This document shows positions 9,521 through 17,491 of a DNA stretch of 64,000 bases, in pieces. The notes under the pieces were generated by a model. It was not told the DNA's origin and ran no database searches. It saw nothing but the letters and a program-made list of their open reading frames with translations. The stretch is from the NCBI GenBank assembly GCA_964473485.1, contig CAYYPH010000001.1, positions 248,001-312,000 on the forward strand, read 5' to 3'. Each line of letters starts with the position of its first letter. Positions within the stretch are counted from its first letter, which is position 1. The translations under genes and the position numbers were made by a program. This DNA is from CAIVAT01 sp964473485. GTDB lineage: Bacteria > Bacteroidota > Bacteroidia > Bacteroidales > FEN-979.

Positions 9521-9862
9521 CTACAGAACCTCTTTCAACCGACCATGGATAGCGAGCCAGATACAAGGTGGATCGGTGGAAGTGCGGCTGACCCGGTGCC
9601 TGCAATGAGCAGGAATGAAGAGGTAATCGCCCGGATTCAGGGCAATGGTCCCTGATCCTTCTACTTCCATTGAGGCACATCCCTGAAGCAAGGCTACCCA
9701 CTCATCGCCGGGCTGGTCGTACCAGAAACCATCAGGCGACGCCTGACCCGTGCTGACGATCCGTTCCACAAGCACCCCGGGAGCCTCTAGAAGCTTTTCG
9801 AATACCTCATCTTCCAGGTCTTTCGACTTATCAAGTGAAAAAAGGTTTCTGATCGCAGTCAT
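9521..9862 (-). CDS. Small cupin-domain protein
   Basis: This is a 113-residue single-domain cupin. The first cupin motif is visible as the GDEWVALLQG stretch with VEG downstream, and the second as NPGDYLFIPAHCRHRV, whose GD-x-(6)-H-x-x-x-R/H pattern is the usual metal-binding end of the fold. Family members range from small-molecule sensors to isomerases and dioxygenases, so the reaction cannot be named. It starts 9 bases after the tsaC stop and is probably co-transcribed with it. Its length is normal for the family. Confidence 0.75.
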   Translation of the reverse strand: MTAIRNLFSLDKSKDLEDEVFEKLLEAPGVLVERIVSTGQASPDGFWYDQPGDEWVALLQGCASMEVEGSGTIALNPGDYLFIPAHCRHRVSRTSTDPPCIWLAIHGRLKEVL

Positions 9863-9871
9863 GTGGAAATT

Positions 9872-10498
9872 CTACCAGGAAAGCAATTCTCCGGCATCCC
9901 CCTTGCCTTCGCGCACAACAACAGGAGAGTCTGTTGTGCAATCGATCACGGTCGAAGGTATATTGCCGCAAGGTCCGGAATCGATGACAATATCCACCAG
10001 TTTGCTGAATTTTTCATAGATCAGCTCAGGATCGGTAAGATAATCGATGATCTCATCCTCATCATGGATCGAGGTGGTCATAATCGGATTCCCAAGATGC
10101 TCCACGATCTTTACCGGGACGTTATGGTCGGGAATTCGGATACCAACCGTCTTCTTCTTGCTTTGAAAAAAATGGGGCACCTCATTGTTCGCGTTCAGAA
10201 TAAAGGTATAAGGCCCGGGAAGCGCCCTGCGCATCAGCTTATATATGCTGTTAGGGATGGGTCTTGAATAACCTGAAAGCTGGCTGAGATTGCTGCAGAT
10301 AAACGAAAAATTGGCTTTCTCCCTTTTAATCCCTTTGATCTGAGCCACCCTGTCGACCGCCTTAATCTTCGTGATATCACACCCCAGACCGTACACCGTA
10401 TCGGTCGGATAAATGATCACACCGCCTTTCTGAAGGCATTCGGTGATGATCTTCATCTGGCGCTCGGCTGGATTCTCAGGATAAACCCGGAGTAACAT
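9872..10498 (-). CDS. tsaC: L-threonylcarbamoyladenylate synthase (Sua5/YciO/YrdC family)
   Basis: The enzyme makes threonylcarbamoyl-AMP from threonine, bicarbonate and ATP, the first step of the t6A37 modification of ANN-decoding tRNAs. The 208-residue protein has the YrdC fold signatures GGVIIYPTDTVYGLGCD near the start, the K-x-R segment around IKGIKREK, ALPGPYTFIL, GIRIPDH, and the C-terminal STVIDCT. I start it at the ATG at 10498. The frame stays open for 49 more codons upstream, but those codons run into the SRP RNA gene and have no domain similarity. It is of the short TsaC type, without a Sua5 extension. Confidence 0.85.
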   Translation of the reverse strand: MLLRVYPENPAERQMKIITECLQKGGVIIYPTDTVYGLGCDITKIKAVDRVAQIKGIKREKANFSFICSNLSQLSGYSRPIPNSIYKLMRRALPGPYTFILNANNEVPHFFQSKKKTVGIRIPDHNVPVKIVEHLGNPIMTTSIHDEDEIIDYLTDPELIYEKFSKLVDIVIDSGPCGNIPSTVIDCTTDSPVVVREGKGDAGELLSW

Positions 10499-10532
10499 AC
10501 GATAATATAAGGGATGAATGAACCAGCATCTT

Positions 10533-10638
10533 AAAAAAAGGGGTAAGCGACTTATATCGCACCGCTCAACCGCCGTACCCTTGCTTTCTTCCGAACCTGG
10601 GGGAGTTTGACAGGAGCTGGTCGTATAAGACTTACCCC
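10533..10638 (-). ncRNA. ffs: Signal recognition particle RNA (small bacterial 4.5S type)
   Basis: The minus strand carries the universal SRP domain IV signature CAGGTTCGGAAGAAAGCA (GGAA tetraloop and asymmetric internal loop). It is set in a long hairpin whose ends pair as GGGGTAAG (10638-10631) with CTTACCCC (10547-10540), with further TTATA/TATAA pairing inside. A run of seven T follows the 3' strand (10539-10533) as an intrinsic terminator. Size is about 99 bases, which suits the short form lacking an Alu domain. A promoter ends five bases before the 5' strand. The RNA pairs with Ffh to target membrane proteins. Confidence 0.93.
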
Positions 10639-10642
10639 GTGG

Positions 10643-10674
10643 CAAAAGTAGATAAATTGTGAAAGTCCTGCAAA
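10643..10674 (-). promoter_or_regulatory. Promoter of the SRP RNA gene
   Basis: Minus-strand TACTTTTG (10643-10650) and TTTG (10671-10674), 20 bases apart, form a full Bacteroidetes promoter. Its expected start point coincides with the GGGG 5' end of the SRP RNA. Confidence 0.75.
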
Positions 10675-10703
10675 TATTTTTAAAATCGCGAAATTAAGTT
10701 TTA

Positions 10704-10711
10704 TAAATTTG
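10704..10711 (+). promoter_or_regulatory. -7 element before the DUF4199/glycosyltransferase operon
   Basis: TAAATTTG matches TAnnTTTG and lies 24 bases before the DUF4199 start. No clear -33 TTG is seen at the right distance. Confidence 0.5.
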
Positions 10712-10735
10712 CATTGATATCAAACCCTATTTCCC

Positions 10736-11275
10736 ATGAAAACAAGTTTTCCAGTAATCTTAAAAAATGCATGGCCTTATGGCCTGATTCTCGGAGCTAT
10801 CTCAGTTGTCATCTCCCTGCTGCTCTACATTTTTAATGTGAATCTCTTCAGCATCGCTATGGGAATTTTTTCATTCCTCGTTTTTGTACTGGCCATCCCC
10901 GTCACATTCGCCATACTTGGAGGAAACAATTTGAGAATCAAGCACAAAGAGGATCGAACTATCTCTTATCTCGACGCGGTGATAAACACTGCCATCATCC
11001 TCCTGATCGGTTTCCTGATCTCCAACCTTTACAGTTATATTTTCAACACTTTTATTGACCCGGACTACATAAAGGTGCAAATGGCGAAAATGGTTGATAT
11101 GCTTTCCGAATACAACTTGCCTCAGGAAGATATCGACAAAAGCATTGCCAGTGCTGAAAAGCGCATGGGTCTTGGATCGATGTTGCTCAATTCTGTGATC
11201 ATAACTGCGGTACTCTCGTTATTGCTCGGACTGATTATCCGAAAGAAGGATAAAGTGGATGAAAAAATTGTCTGA
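10736..11275 (+). CDS. DUF4199 integral membrane protein
   Basis: This is a 179-residue membrane protein of the DUF4199 family, which is widespread in Bacteroidota. Four hydrophobic segments are visible, at about residues 12-33, 37-60, 83-105 and 148-168. A charged loop containing IDPDYI and a helical EDIDKSIASAEKRMG stretch precedes the last one. No catalytic motif is seen. Its stop lies 3 bases before a GT2 glycosyltransferase start. The tight spacing suggests a membrane partner in glycan or polyprenyl-sugar assembly, but that is inference. Confidence 0.8.
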   Translation: MKTSFPVILKNAWPYGLILGAISVVISLLLYIFNVNLFSIAMGIFSFLVFVLAIPVTFAILGGNNLRIKHKEDRTISYLDAVINTAIILLIGFLISNLYSYIFNTFIDPDYIKVQMAKMVDMLSEYNLPQEDIDKSIASAEKRMGLGSMLLNSVIITAVLSLLLGLIIRKKDKVDEKIV

Positions 11276-11278
11276 TGC

Positions 11279-12226
11279 ATGGACATCTCCGTTGTAATCC
11301 CTTTACTGAATGAAGAAGAATCGCTGCCGGAGCTGTCTGCGTGGATCGATCGGGTAATGCATGAGAATGGTTTCACCTATGAGATCATTTTTGTGGATGA
11401 CGGAAGCCGCGACCGGTCCTGGAAATTGATCAGCGAACTACGGGCAGCCAACCCGAATATCAAAGGTATAAAGTTCAGGCGCAACTACGGTAAGGCCGCA
11501 GCCCTGAACGTTGGTTTTGCCGCTGCCGAAGGTAATGTTGTCTTTACTATGGATGCTGATCTTCAGGACAGTCCTGATGAATTGCCCCAGATGTACCGGA
11601 TGATCATGGAAGATGGTTACGATCTGGTCTCCGGCTGGAAAAAAAAGCGTCATGACCCGCTTTCAAAAACGATCCCGACCAAATTTTACAACTGGTCGGC
11701 ACGCAGGATGTCGGGCATCCGGCTGCACGATTTCAACTGCGGCCTGAAAGCTTATAAGCGCGATGTTGTAAAAAGCATTGAGGTGTACGGCGAAATGCAC
11801 CGTTACATTCCCTTTCTTGCCAAGTGGGCTGGTTTCGGTCATATCGGCGAGAAAGTGGTGATCCACCGGAAGCGTAAATTCGGAAAAACAAAGTATGGCC
11901 TTGACCGTTTCTACAAAGGATACCTCGACCTGGTCACCATCACCTTTACTTCGCGGTTTGGAAAACGCCCCATGCATTTCTTCGGATTGTGGGGGAGCCT
12001 GCTGTTTATGGCCGGTTTCATCATCGCAGGGCACCTCGCTTATGAGAAATTCTTTAACCAGGGGTTCCGGATGACTGAACGCCCCCTTTTCTATTTCGGC
12101 CTCCTGGCCATGATCCTGGGCACACAGCTTTTCATTGGAGGATTCCTTGGCGAACTGATCTCCAGAAGCTCGAGCGAACGTAATAATTATTTAATCGAAA
12201 ACAAGTTGGGTCTTGATACTGAATAA
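11279..12226 (+). CDS. GT2 polyprenyl-phosphate glycosyltransferase (dolichol-phosphate-mannose-synthase-like)
   Basis: The 315-residue protein has a GT2 catalytic domain (about residues 1-215). It shows VVIPLLNEEESLPEL at the N-terminus, FVDDGSRD, the nucleotide-sugar/metal motif MDADLQDSP, and GLKAYKRDV. Two C-terminal membrane helices follow (about 228-250 and 262-290). This is the layout of GtrB/DPM1-like enzymes, which move a sugar from a nucleotide donor to polyprenyl phosphate on the cytoplasmic face. It lies between DUF4199 (3-base gap) and a sensor kinase (14-base overlap). The sugar is unknown. Confidence 0.88.
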   Translation: MDISVVIPLLNEEESLPELSAWIDRVMHENGFTYEIIFVDDGSRDRSWKLISELRAANPNIKGIKFRRNYGKAAALNVGFAAAEGNVVFTMDADLQDSPDELPQMYRMIMEDGYDLVSGWKKKRHDPLSKTIPTKFYNWSARRMSGIRLHDFNCGLKAYKRDVVKSIEVYGEMHRYIPFLAKWAGFGHIGEKVVIHRKRKFGKTKYGLDRFYKGYLDLVTITFTSRFGKRPMHFFGLWGSLLFMAGFIIAGHLAYEKFFNQGFRMTERPLFYFGLLAMILGTQLFIGGFLGELISRSSSERNNYLIENKLGLDTE

Positions 12227-13424
12227 CCCAAACATACCTGATACCGATATTGGTCGCCGTGTCTCCTTCCTGAAAACGGTATCGATCTTTACAGAGACTC
12301 CCGAAGAGATACTGTTGCCCATCGCCCGTAACCTCGTGGATATGGAGGTTTGCGAAGGCGAGCACGTGGTGCTGAAAGGTGAATTGGGTGATGCCATGTA
12401 CATTATCGTCGACGGCCGCGTGAAGGTTCACGACGACGAATACATCTTCTCAGTGCTCAAAACCGGCGACGTATTCGGAAAATATTACCTGATCGATAAA
12501 AAACGGAGGTCAGCCACCGTCACGGCGCTGTCGCACACCTTTCTCTTCCGGTTCAGCCAGGAGCTATTTTACGAAGTCACAAGGAATGAGAATACCATTA
12601 TCCGGGGTGTTCTGAGGGCACTGGTAGGCAGGTTGCGCGACATGAATGTGGCTGAAGAACAACTTGCCGCCCAGAATCATGAGATCATCAGGCAAAAGGA
12701 GGAACTGGAAAAGCAGAAGAAAGAACTGATCGGGCTGAATGCCACCAAGGATAAATTTTTCTCCATCATCGCGCATGACCTGCGAAGCCCGATCACAACC
12801 CTCATCTCACTCGCCGAATTACTGAAAACCGATATCAGCCTCCTGACTGATAACGAGATTCATGACATTCTGGCGGGTTTGCACACCCTCTCGCGCGATT
12901 ACCTTAAACTACTCGACAACCTGCTGCAATGGGCCAGAATACAAACCGGAAGCATGACACCCGACCCGGTCAGGTTCGACCTTGTACCCGTTGTCAATGA
13001 ACAGGTTGCCTTCTACCAGGTGACCGCAGCAGAAAAAATGGTCAAACTGGTTTCGGCCCTCAGCGGATCTTTATTCGTGCAGGCCGACCTCAACATGACA
13101 AGGGCCATCCTGCGGAACCTGATATCCAATGCTTTGAAATATACAGCCATGGATGGCACGGTAACAGTAAATGCAATGGAATCCGGAAAGAATGCTGAAA
13201 TTTCTGTGCAAGATAGCGGAGTGGGTATGACCCCGGAGGTCGTGGCAAAACTTTTCAGGCTTGATAAGACCCATTCCACTCCGGGAACCGCAAATGAGCG
13301 CGGTACCGGTCTCGGACTGATCCTTTGCAGGGAATTCGTTGAAAAGAACCGTGGAACCATTCGCGCCGAAAGCGAACGCGGGATTGGTTCAACCTTTACG
13401 TTCACACTGCCGTTATCGGAATGA
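12213..13424 (+). CDS. Sensor histidine kinase with N-terminal cyclic-nucleotide-binding domain
   Basis: The protein has 403 residues and starts at a TTG that overlaps the end of the GT2 gene by 14 bases; no ATG fits the domain start. A cNMP-binding/CRP-like beta roll spans about residues 18-140 (GELGDAMYIIVDGRVKV, then GDVFGKYYLID and RRSATVTAL). A coiled coil follows (about 150-180), then HisKA with the phosphoacceptor in FSIIAHDLRSPI (about 192-203). The HATPase domain has the N box NLISNALKY, G1 DSGVGM and G2 GTGLGLIL. There is no membrane helix, so it is cytosolic. No receiver or response regulator is adjacent. Overlaps on both sides tie it to two glycosyltransferase genes, so it may adjust glycan output. 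Confidence 0.88.
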   Translation: MILNNPNIPDTDIGRRVSFLKTVSIFTETPEEILLPIARNLVDMEVCEGEHVVLKGELGDAMYIIVDGRVKVHDDEYIFSVLKTGDVFGKYYLIDKKRRSATVTALSHTFLFRFSQELFYEVTRNENTIIRGVLRALVGRLRDMNVAEEQLAAQNHEIIRQKEELEKQKKELIGLNATKDKFFSIIAHDLRSPITTLISLAELLKTDISLLTDNEIHDILAGLHTLSRDYLKLLDNLLQWARIQTGSMTPDPVRFDLVPVVNEQVAFYQVTAAEKMVKLVSALSGSLFVQADLNMTRAILRNLISNALKYTAMDGTVTVNAMESGKNAEISVQDSGVGMTPEVVAKLFRLDKTHSTPGTANERGTGLGLILCREFVEKNRGTIRAESERGIGSTFTFTLPLSE

Positions 13425-14560
13425 CCATGACAGCAAAACGTTCCGTTGTGCTCATTGGGTCCGCCTGGCCGCTGCGCGGGGGCCTGGCCAACTACAACGA
13501 ACGGCTTGCCCGTGAATATGCCAGGCAGGGAGCCGATGTATACATTTATACTTTTTCCCTTCAATATCCGTCACTGCTCTTTCCCGGTAAAACCCAATAT
13601 TCCGATGAGCCCCGGCCGCAGGACCTGCGGATCTGTGTCACGGTGAACAGCATCAATCCTTTCAACTGGATCAGGATCGGGTACAAAATCAAAAAGCAGA
13701 GACCCGACCTGGTGATCGTGAAATTCTGGATACCTTTCATGGCGCCGTGCCTGGGGACTATCTGCCGCATCATCAGGAGCAACAGGCACACCCGGGTAGT
13801 CTCTGTCATCGACAACATCATTCCCCACGAAAAAAGGCCCGGTGACCGACTGCTGGCCAGCTACTGGACCGGATCTGTTGATGGTTTCATTGCCATGTCG
13901 AAAGCGGTGCTTCAGGATCTGGAGACCTTTGACCGGAAAAAACCGAAATCGTTCTGTCCCCATCCGCTGTATGACAATTTCGGTGATCCGGTTCCGCGGG
14001 AGGTTGCTGCGAAAGAACTCGGGCTGGATCCCGGGATTAAGTACATTCTTTTCTTTGGCTTCATCCGCGATTACAAGGGGCTTGACCTGCTGCTGCAGGC
14101 CATGGCCGATCACAGGATCAAAGCCGCCGGTATAAAGCTGCTCGTAGCCGGTGAGTTTTATTGTGATCCGGCTCCATACCATCGTATCATCAGCGAAAAC
14201 CACCTGGAAGACAAGGTGATACTGCATACAGATTTCATCCCTGATTCGAAGGTTTACCTCTATTTCTGCGCCTCCGACCTGGTCGTTCAACCCTATAAAA
14301 GCGCCACCCAGAGCGGTGTGACACAGATCGCCTATCATTTTGACAAACCCATGGTCATCACCGATGTGGGTGGATTGTCGGAAATAGTGCCCGACGGGGA
14401 GGTGGGCTATGTGGTGCAGCCGGAACCTGCAGCAATTGCTGATGCAGTGTTGAGATTTTTCGAATCCGGCGTGGCTGAAGCATTTTCAGTCAATGCATCA
14501 AAAGAAAAAGTAAAATATTCCTGGAAAAGGTTGACGGATGCAATCGATTGTCTTGTCTGA
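13421..14560 (+). CDS. GT4-family glycosyltransferase
   Basis: This 379-residue GT-B fold transferase has a glycine-rich acceptor loop at the N-terminus (GSAWPLRGGLANYNERL), a family-typical FFGFIRDYKGLDLLL segment (about 207-221), and the donor-site region TDVGGLSEIVPDGEVGYVV (about 309-327). The second acidic residue of the E-x7-E motif is changed (ATQSGVTQIA), so the donor site may be unusual. It overlaps the histidine kinase gene by four bases (ATGA), a sign of translational coupling. It probably builds part of a surface glycan together with the heptose genes downstream. Acceptor and linkage are unknown. Confidence 0.87.
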   Translation: MTMTAKRSVVLIGSAWPLRGGLANYNERLAREYARQGADVYIYTFSLQYPSLLFPGKTQYSDEPRPQDLRICVTVNSINPFNWIRIGYKIKKQRPDLVIVKFWIPFMAPCLGTICRIIRSNRHTRVVSVIDNIIPHEKRPGDRLLASYWTGSVDGFIAMSKAVLQDLETFDRKKPKSFCPHPLYDNFGDPVPREVAAKELGLDPGIKYILFFGFIRDYKGLDLLLQAMADHRIKAAGIKLLVAGEFYCDPAPYHRIISENHLEDKVILHTDFIPDSKVYLYFCASDLVVQPYKSATQSGVTQIAYHFDKPMVITDVGGLSEIVPDGEVGYVVQPEPAAIADAVLRFFESGVAEAFSVNASKEKVKYSWKRLTDAIDCLV

Positions 14561-14565
14561 AAACA

Positions 14566-14573
14566 TAACTTTG
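14566..14573 (+). promoter_or_regulatory. -7 element before the heptose gene cluster
   Basis: TAACTTTG fits the TAnnTTTG consensus and lies 28 bases before hddA. The -33 element is not clear. It suggests that the heptose genes start their own transcript after the glycosyltransferase operon. Confidence 0.5.
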
Positions 14574-14601
14574 CAACCGTAACTGTTTTCATTTTCCTGA
14601 T

Positions 14602-15624
14602 ATGATCATCAGAAGCAAAGCACCGCTAAGGCTTGGGCTCGCCGGCGGGGGTACCGATGTGGCCCCTTTTTCGGAACTTTTCGGCGGCGCCATCCTGAAT
14701 GCCACCATCAGCATGTATGCCTATGCCACCATACTGCCGAAAAACGATGGCACCATCAACTTTCATTCAATCGACAAGAATGAACATTACCGGTTCGACA
14801 GCGCGGCGTCGCTGGAGATTGACGGGAATCTGGATCTTCACAAAGGGATCTATAACCGCATTGTCAGGGATTTTACCAGGAAGCCATTGTCATTTGAGCT
14901 GCTCACTTATGTTGATGCTCCCCCTGGTTCGGGATTGGGGACCTCCTCGACACTGGTTGTTGCCATATTAGGCGCATTTGCCGAGTGGCTCAAACTCCCC
15001 CTGGGCGAATACGATACGGCACATCTTGCCTACGAGATCGAAAGGGTTGACCTTGGAATGGCCGGAGGCAAACAGGACCAGTATGCCGCCACCTTCGGAG
15101 GGGTCAACTTCATGGAATTCTCACGCGACGACAAAGTGATTGTAAACCCGTTGCGGATCCGTGAAAAATACCTTGACGAGCTTGCCCATAACCTGGTGCT
15201 CTATCACACCGAGACCAGCCGGTTATCATCGAAGATTATCGAACAGCAGAAGAAAAATGTGCTTGCCGGCAACGAAAAATCGCTGACCGCCATGCAGAAC
15301 CTGAAAAACCAGGCCATCATGATGAAGGAATCGTTACTCAGGGGAGAACTCGACCAGATAGGGGAGAACCTCGACTTCGGATGGAAATTCAAGAAAAACC
15401 TGGCCGACGGGGTTTCGAATCCCTTCATCGACCAGCTGTATGAAGCCGCCATCGCCGCCGGGGCGACGGGGGGCAAGATTTCCGGAGCCGGCGGGGGAGG
15501 CTTCATGTTCTTTTACTGCCCTGGAAACACACGGTCAGATGTGGTCGAAAAACTTCAGTCATTCGGGGGTTCCGTGAAACGGTATGAATTCACAACCCGC
15601 GGACTCGCCACCTGGACCATCTGA
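14602..15624 (+). CDS. hddA: D-glycero-alpha-D-manno-heptose-7-phosphate kinase (GHMP family)
   Basis: The 340-residue GHMP kinase opens with RSKAPLRLGLAGGGTDV, as HddA enzymes do. The ATP loop PPGSGLGTSST lies at about residues 110-120, and the C-terminal motif 3 is KISGAGGGGFMFF (about 292-304). HddA phosphorylates heptose 7-phosphate at C1 to the alpha-1,7-bisphosphate, which commits it to the GDP-heptose route and not the ADP-heptose route used for LPS core. It heads a cluster with gmhA, hddC and gmhB, which supports this call over other sugar kinases of the family. Confidence 0.9.
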   Translation: MIIRSKAPLRLGLAGGGTDVAPFSELFGGAILNATISMYAYATILPKNDGTINFHSIDKNEHYRFDSAASLEIDGNLDLHKGIYNRIVRDFTRKPLSFELLTYVDAPPGSGLGTSSTLVVAILGAFAEWLKLPLGEYDTAHLAYEIERVDLGMAGGKQDQYAATFGGVNFMEFSRDDKVIVNPLRIREKYLDELAHNLVLYHTETSRLSSKIIEQQKKNVLAGNEKSLTAMQNLKNQAIMMKESLLRGELDQIGENLDFGWKFKKNLADGVSNPFIDQLYEAAIAAGATGGKISGAGGGGFMFFYCPGNTRSDVVEKLQSFGGSVKRYEFTTRGLATWTI

Positions 15625-15664
15625 TTAATGAACCATTTTTTTAAAAACTGATTAACAGATATAT

Positions 15665-16183
15665 ATGAATAGTTTTCTCGATCTGGTAAAGAAAAGATAT
15701 TCAGTCAGAAATTACAGCGATAAGCCCGTTGAGGCTGAAAAACTGAATTATGTGTTGGAATGCGGAAGACTGGCTCCATCGGCTGCCAACTACCAGCCCT
15801 GGAAAGTCTTTGTAATCCGCGACACCGGGATGCGCGATAAACTGGCCGTTACCTATAGCAGGGCATGGTTCAGGCAGGCTCCGGTAATCCTGGTAATATG
15901 CGGAGATCATCAGGCAGGTTGGAAACGGTCGGATGGCAAGGATCATACCGACATCGACATATCCATCATCATCGACCACATGACCCTTGCGGCCGCCGAG
16001 CAGGACCTCGGCACCTGCTGGATCTGCAACTTCGATGCAAAAGCCTGCGCTGAGATCCTGAACCTTCCACCCCACATTGAACCGGTCGCTTACCTGCCTC
16101 TTGGATACCCTGATGTATCAACCGATGACAACTCACGCCATCTCAAAAGAAAGTCCATTGACGAGATAAGCGTATTTATGTAA
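15665..16183 (+). CDS. Nitroreductase-family flavoprotein
   Basis: This 172-residue FMN-dependent oxidoreductase has the nitroreductase fold: the N-terminal RYSVRNYSDKPV motif that contacts FMN phosphate, RLAPSAANYQPWKVFVI, the mid-protein AAAEQDLGTCWI helix, and a C-terminal PVAYLPLGYPD. Family members reduce nitro compounds, quinones or flavins using NAD(P)H; the substrate is not evident here. It is smaller than NfsB-type enzymes and suits the short Bacteroidota/Clostridia type. It sits between hddA and gmhA, an odd place for a gene with no expected role in heptose synthesis. Confidence 0.88.
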   Translation: MNSFLDLVKKRYSVRNYSDKPVEAEKLNYVLECGRLAPSAANYQPWKVFVIRDTGMRDKLAVTYSRAWFRQAPVILVICGDHQAGWKRSDGKDHTDIDISIIIDHMTLAAAEQDLGTCWICNFDAKACAEILNLPPHIEPVAYLPLGYPDVSTDDNSRHLKRKSIDEISVFM

Positions 16184-16211
16184 TTTCAACTCAATTTTCA
16201 TCCCATTCAAT

Positions 16212-16790
16212 ATGCGTATAAAGGAATCAATAGCGCAATCCATTGCCGTCAAGCAGGCCATCCTGTCTGATCCTCAGATGCTCGAACAAATACAGATTGT
16301 GGCTGATGCCTGTACCGAAACCTTTTGTACCGGCGGTAAAGTGCTTTTTTGCGGAAACGGAGGCAGTGCAGCGGATGCCCAGCACCTTGCCGCGGAATTT
16401 TCGGGACGTTTTTATTACGACAGGCTGCCGCTGCCTTCAGAAGCACTGCATGTCAACACCTCTTACCTCACGGCCGTTGCCAACGATTATTCTTACGACG
16501 AAGTGTATGCAAGGCTGCTCAGAGGAACCGGAAACGAAGGCGACATACTTTTCGGGATTTCGACATCGGGAAATTCGAAAAACATCCTGCGGGCTTTTGA
16601 AACCGCAAGGGAACTGGGGGTGATCACAGTCGGGCTGACCGGCCAGGGCGGGGGTAAAATGAAGGACCTCTCCGACTATCTTATCTGCGTGCCATCCACC
16701 GACACGCCCCGCATCCAGGAATCCCAGATCATGATCGGCCACATCATCTGCGAACTTGTTGAATCGGCTCTGTTTCCCAAAGACCACTGA
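16212..16790 (+). CDS. gmhA: Phosphoheptose (sedoheptulose-7-phosphate) isomerase
   Basis: GmhA converts sedoheptulose 7-phosphate to D-glycero-D-manno-heptose 7-phosphate, the first step of heptose synthesis. The 192-residue SIS-domain protein has the phosphosugar motifs FCGNGGSAADAQHLAAEFSG (about 46-65) and GISTSGNSKNI (about 115-125). The ESQIMIGHIICELVE helix near the C-terminus carries the conserved Gln and His. Its stop codon overlaps the hddC start by one base (TGATG), indicating coupled translation. Confidence 0.95.
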   Translation: MRIKESIAQSIAVKQAILSDPQMLEQIQIVADACTETFCTGGKVLFCGNGGSAADAQHLAAEFSGRFYYDRLPLPSEALHVNTSYLTAVANDYSYDEVYARLLRGTGNEGDILFGISTSGNSKNILRAFETARELGVITVGLTGQGGGKMKDLSDYLICVPSTDTPRIQESQIMIGHIICELVESALFPKDH

Positions 16791-17491
16791 TGGAGGCGAT
16801 TGTACTGGCAGGTGGATTTGGCACAAGGCTCCGCACGGTAGTCAACGATGTCCCGAAATCGATGGCGGCCATTAACGGACGGCCTTTCCTGGAATATATG
16901 CTTGATTATCTCTCATCCGGGGGAGTGACCAGGGTTGTTCTTTCTGTCGGTTACAAGCATGAATTGATCATCGGCCATTTCGGCAACCGATACAGGAACC
17001 TCGAAATTGACTATGCAGTGGAGAGTGAACCCCTCGGAACCGGAGGCGGAATTCGTCTTGCCTTCTGGAAGGTCGAGAGTCCCAGGGCCGTTATCTTCAA
17101 CGGCGACAGCATGTTCAGGATCGATCTCCGGGGGCTGTATGATTTTCACACTACCAAAAAGGCCGATATCACCATTGCCCTTAGAAATCTTGCAAACACT
17201 GGCAGGTACGGGAGGGTCAGCGTGAACCGCAACAGAAAGATCACCGGTTTTTCTGAAAAAGACCCTGAAGCAGGAAAAGGCCTGATCAACGGAGGGGTTT
17301 ATGTCATTGAAAAAGCTTTCCTGATGGAACCCTGGTACAGGGGAAGGTTTTCCATTGAAAAAGATTGTTTCGAATCCCGTTTCAGTGAATCAAGAATGTT
17401 TGGTTTCATTTCCGACAACTATTTCCTGGATATCGGTATCCCTGAAGACTATCAAAAAGCCCAGCATGACTTCCTGGATTTCGGCGATTGA
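16790..17491 (+). CDS. hddC: D-glycero-D-manno-heptose-1-phosphate guanylyltransferase
   Basis: This 233-residue nucleotidyltransferase is predicted to join GTP and heptose 1-phosphate into GDP-heptose. The N-terminal signature LAGGFGTRLRTVVNDVPKSM and the metal-binding FNGDSMFRID (about 104-113) are present, as is the glycine-rich GTGGGIRLA sugar-site loop. Family similarity alone would also allow another sugar-1-phosphate nucleotidyltransferase, but the position between gmhA and gmhB, downstream of hddA, favours HddC. The 3' end overlaps the start of gmhB by 26 bases. Confidence 0.87.
   Translation: MEAIVLAGGFGTRLRTVVNDVPKSMAAINGRPFLEYMLDYLSSGGVTRVVLSVGYKHELIIGHFGNRYRNLEIDYAVESEPLGTGGGIRLAFWKVESPRAVIFNGDSMFRIDLRGLYDFHTTKKADITIALRNLANTGRYGRVSVNRNRKITGFSEKDPEAGKGLINGGVYVIEKAFLMEPWYRGRFSIEKDCFESRFSESRMFGFISDNYFLDIGIPEDYQKAQHDFLDFGD

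Noticed and set aside
13571..14338. Open frame of 255 codons antisense to the GT4 gene
   Set aside because: Shadow of a real gene; no domain is recognisable.
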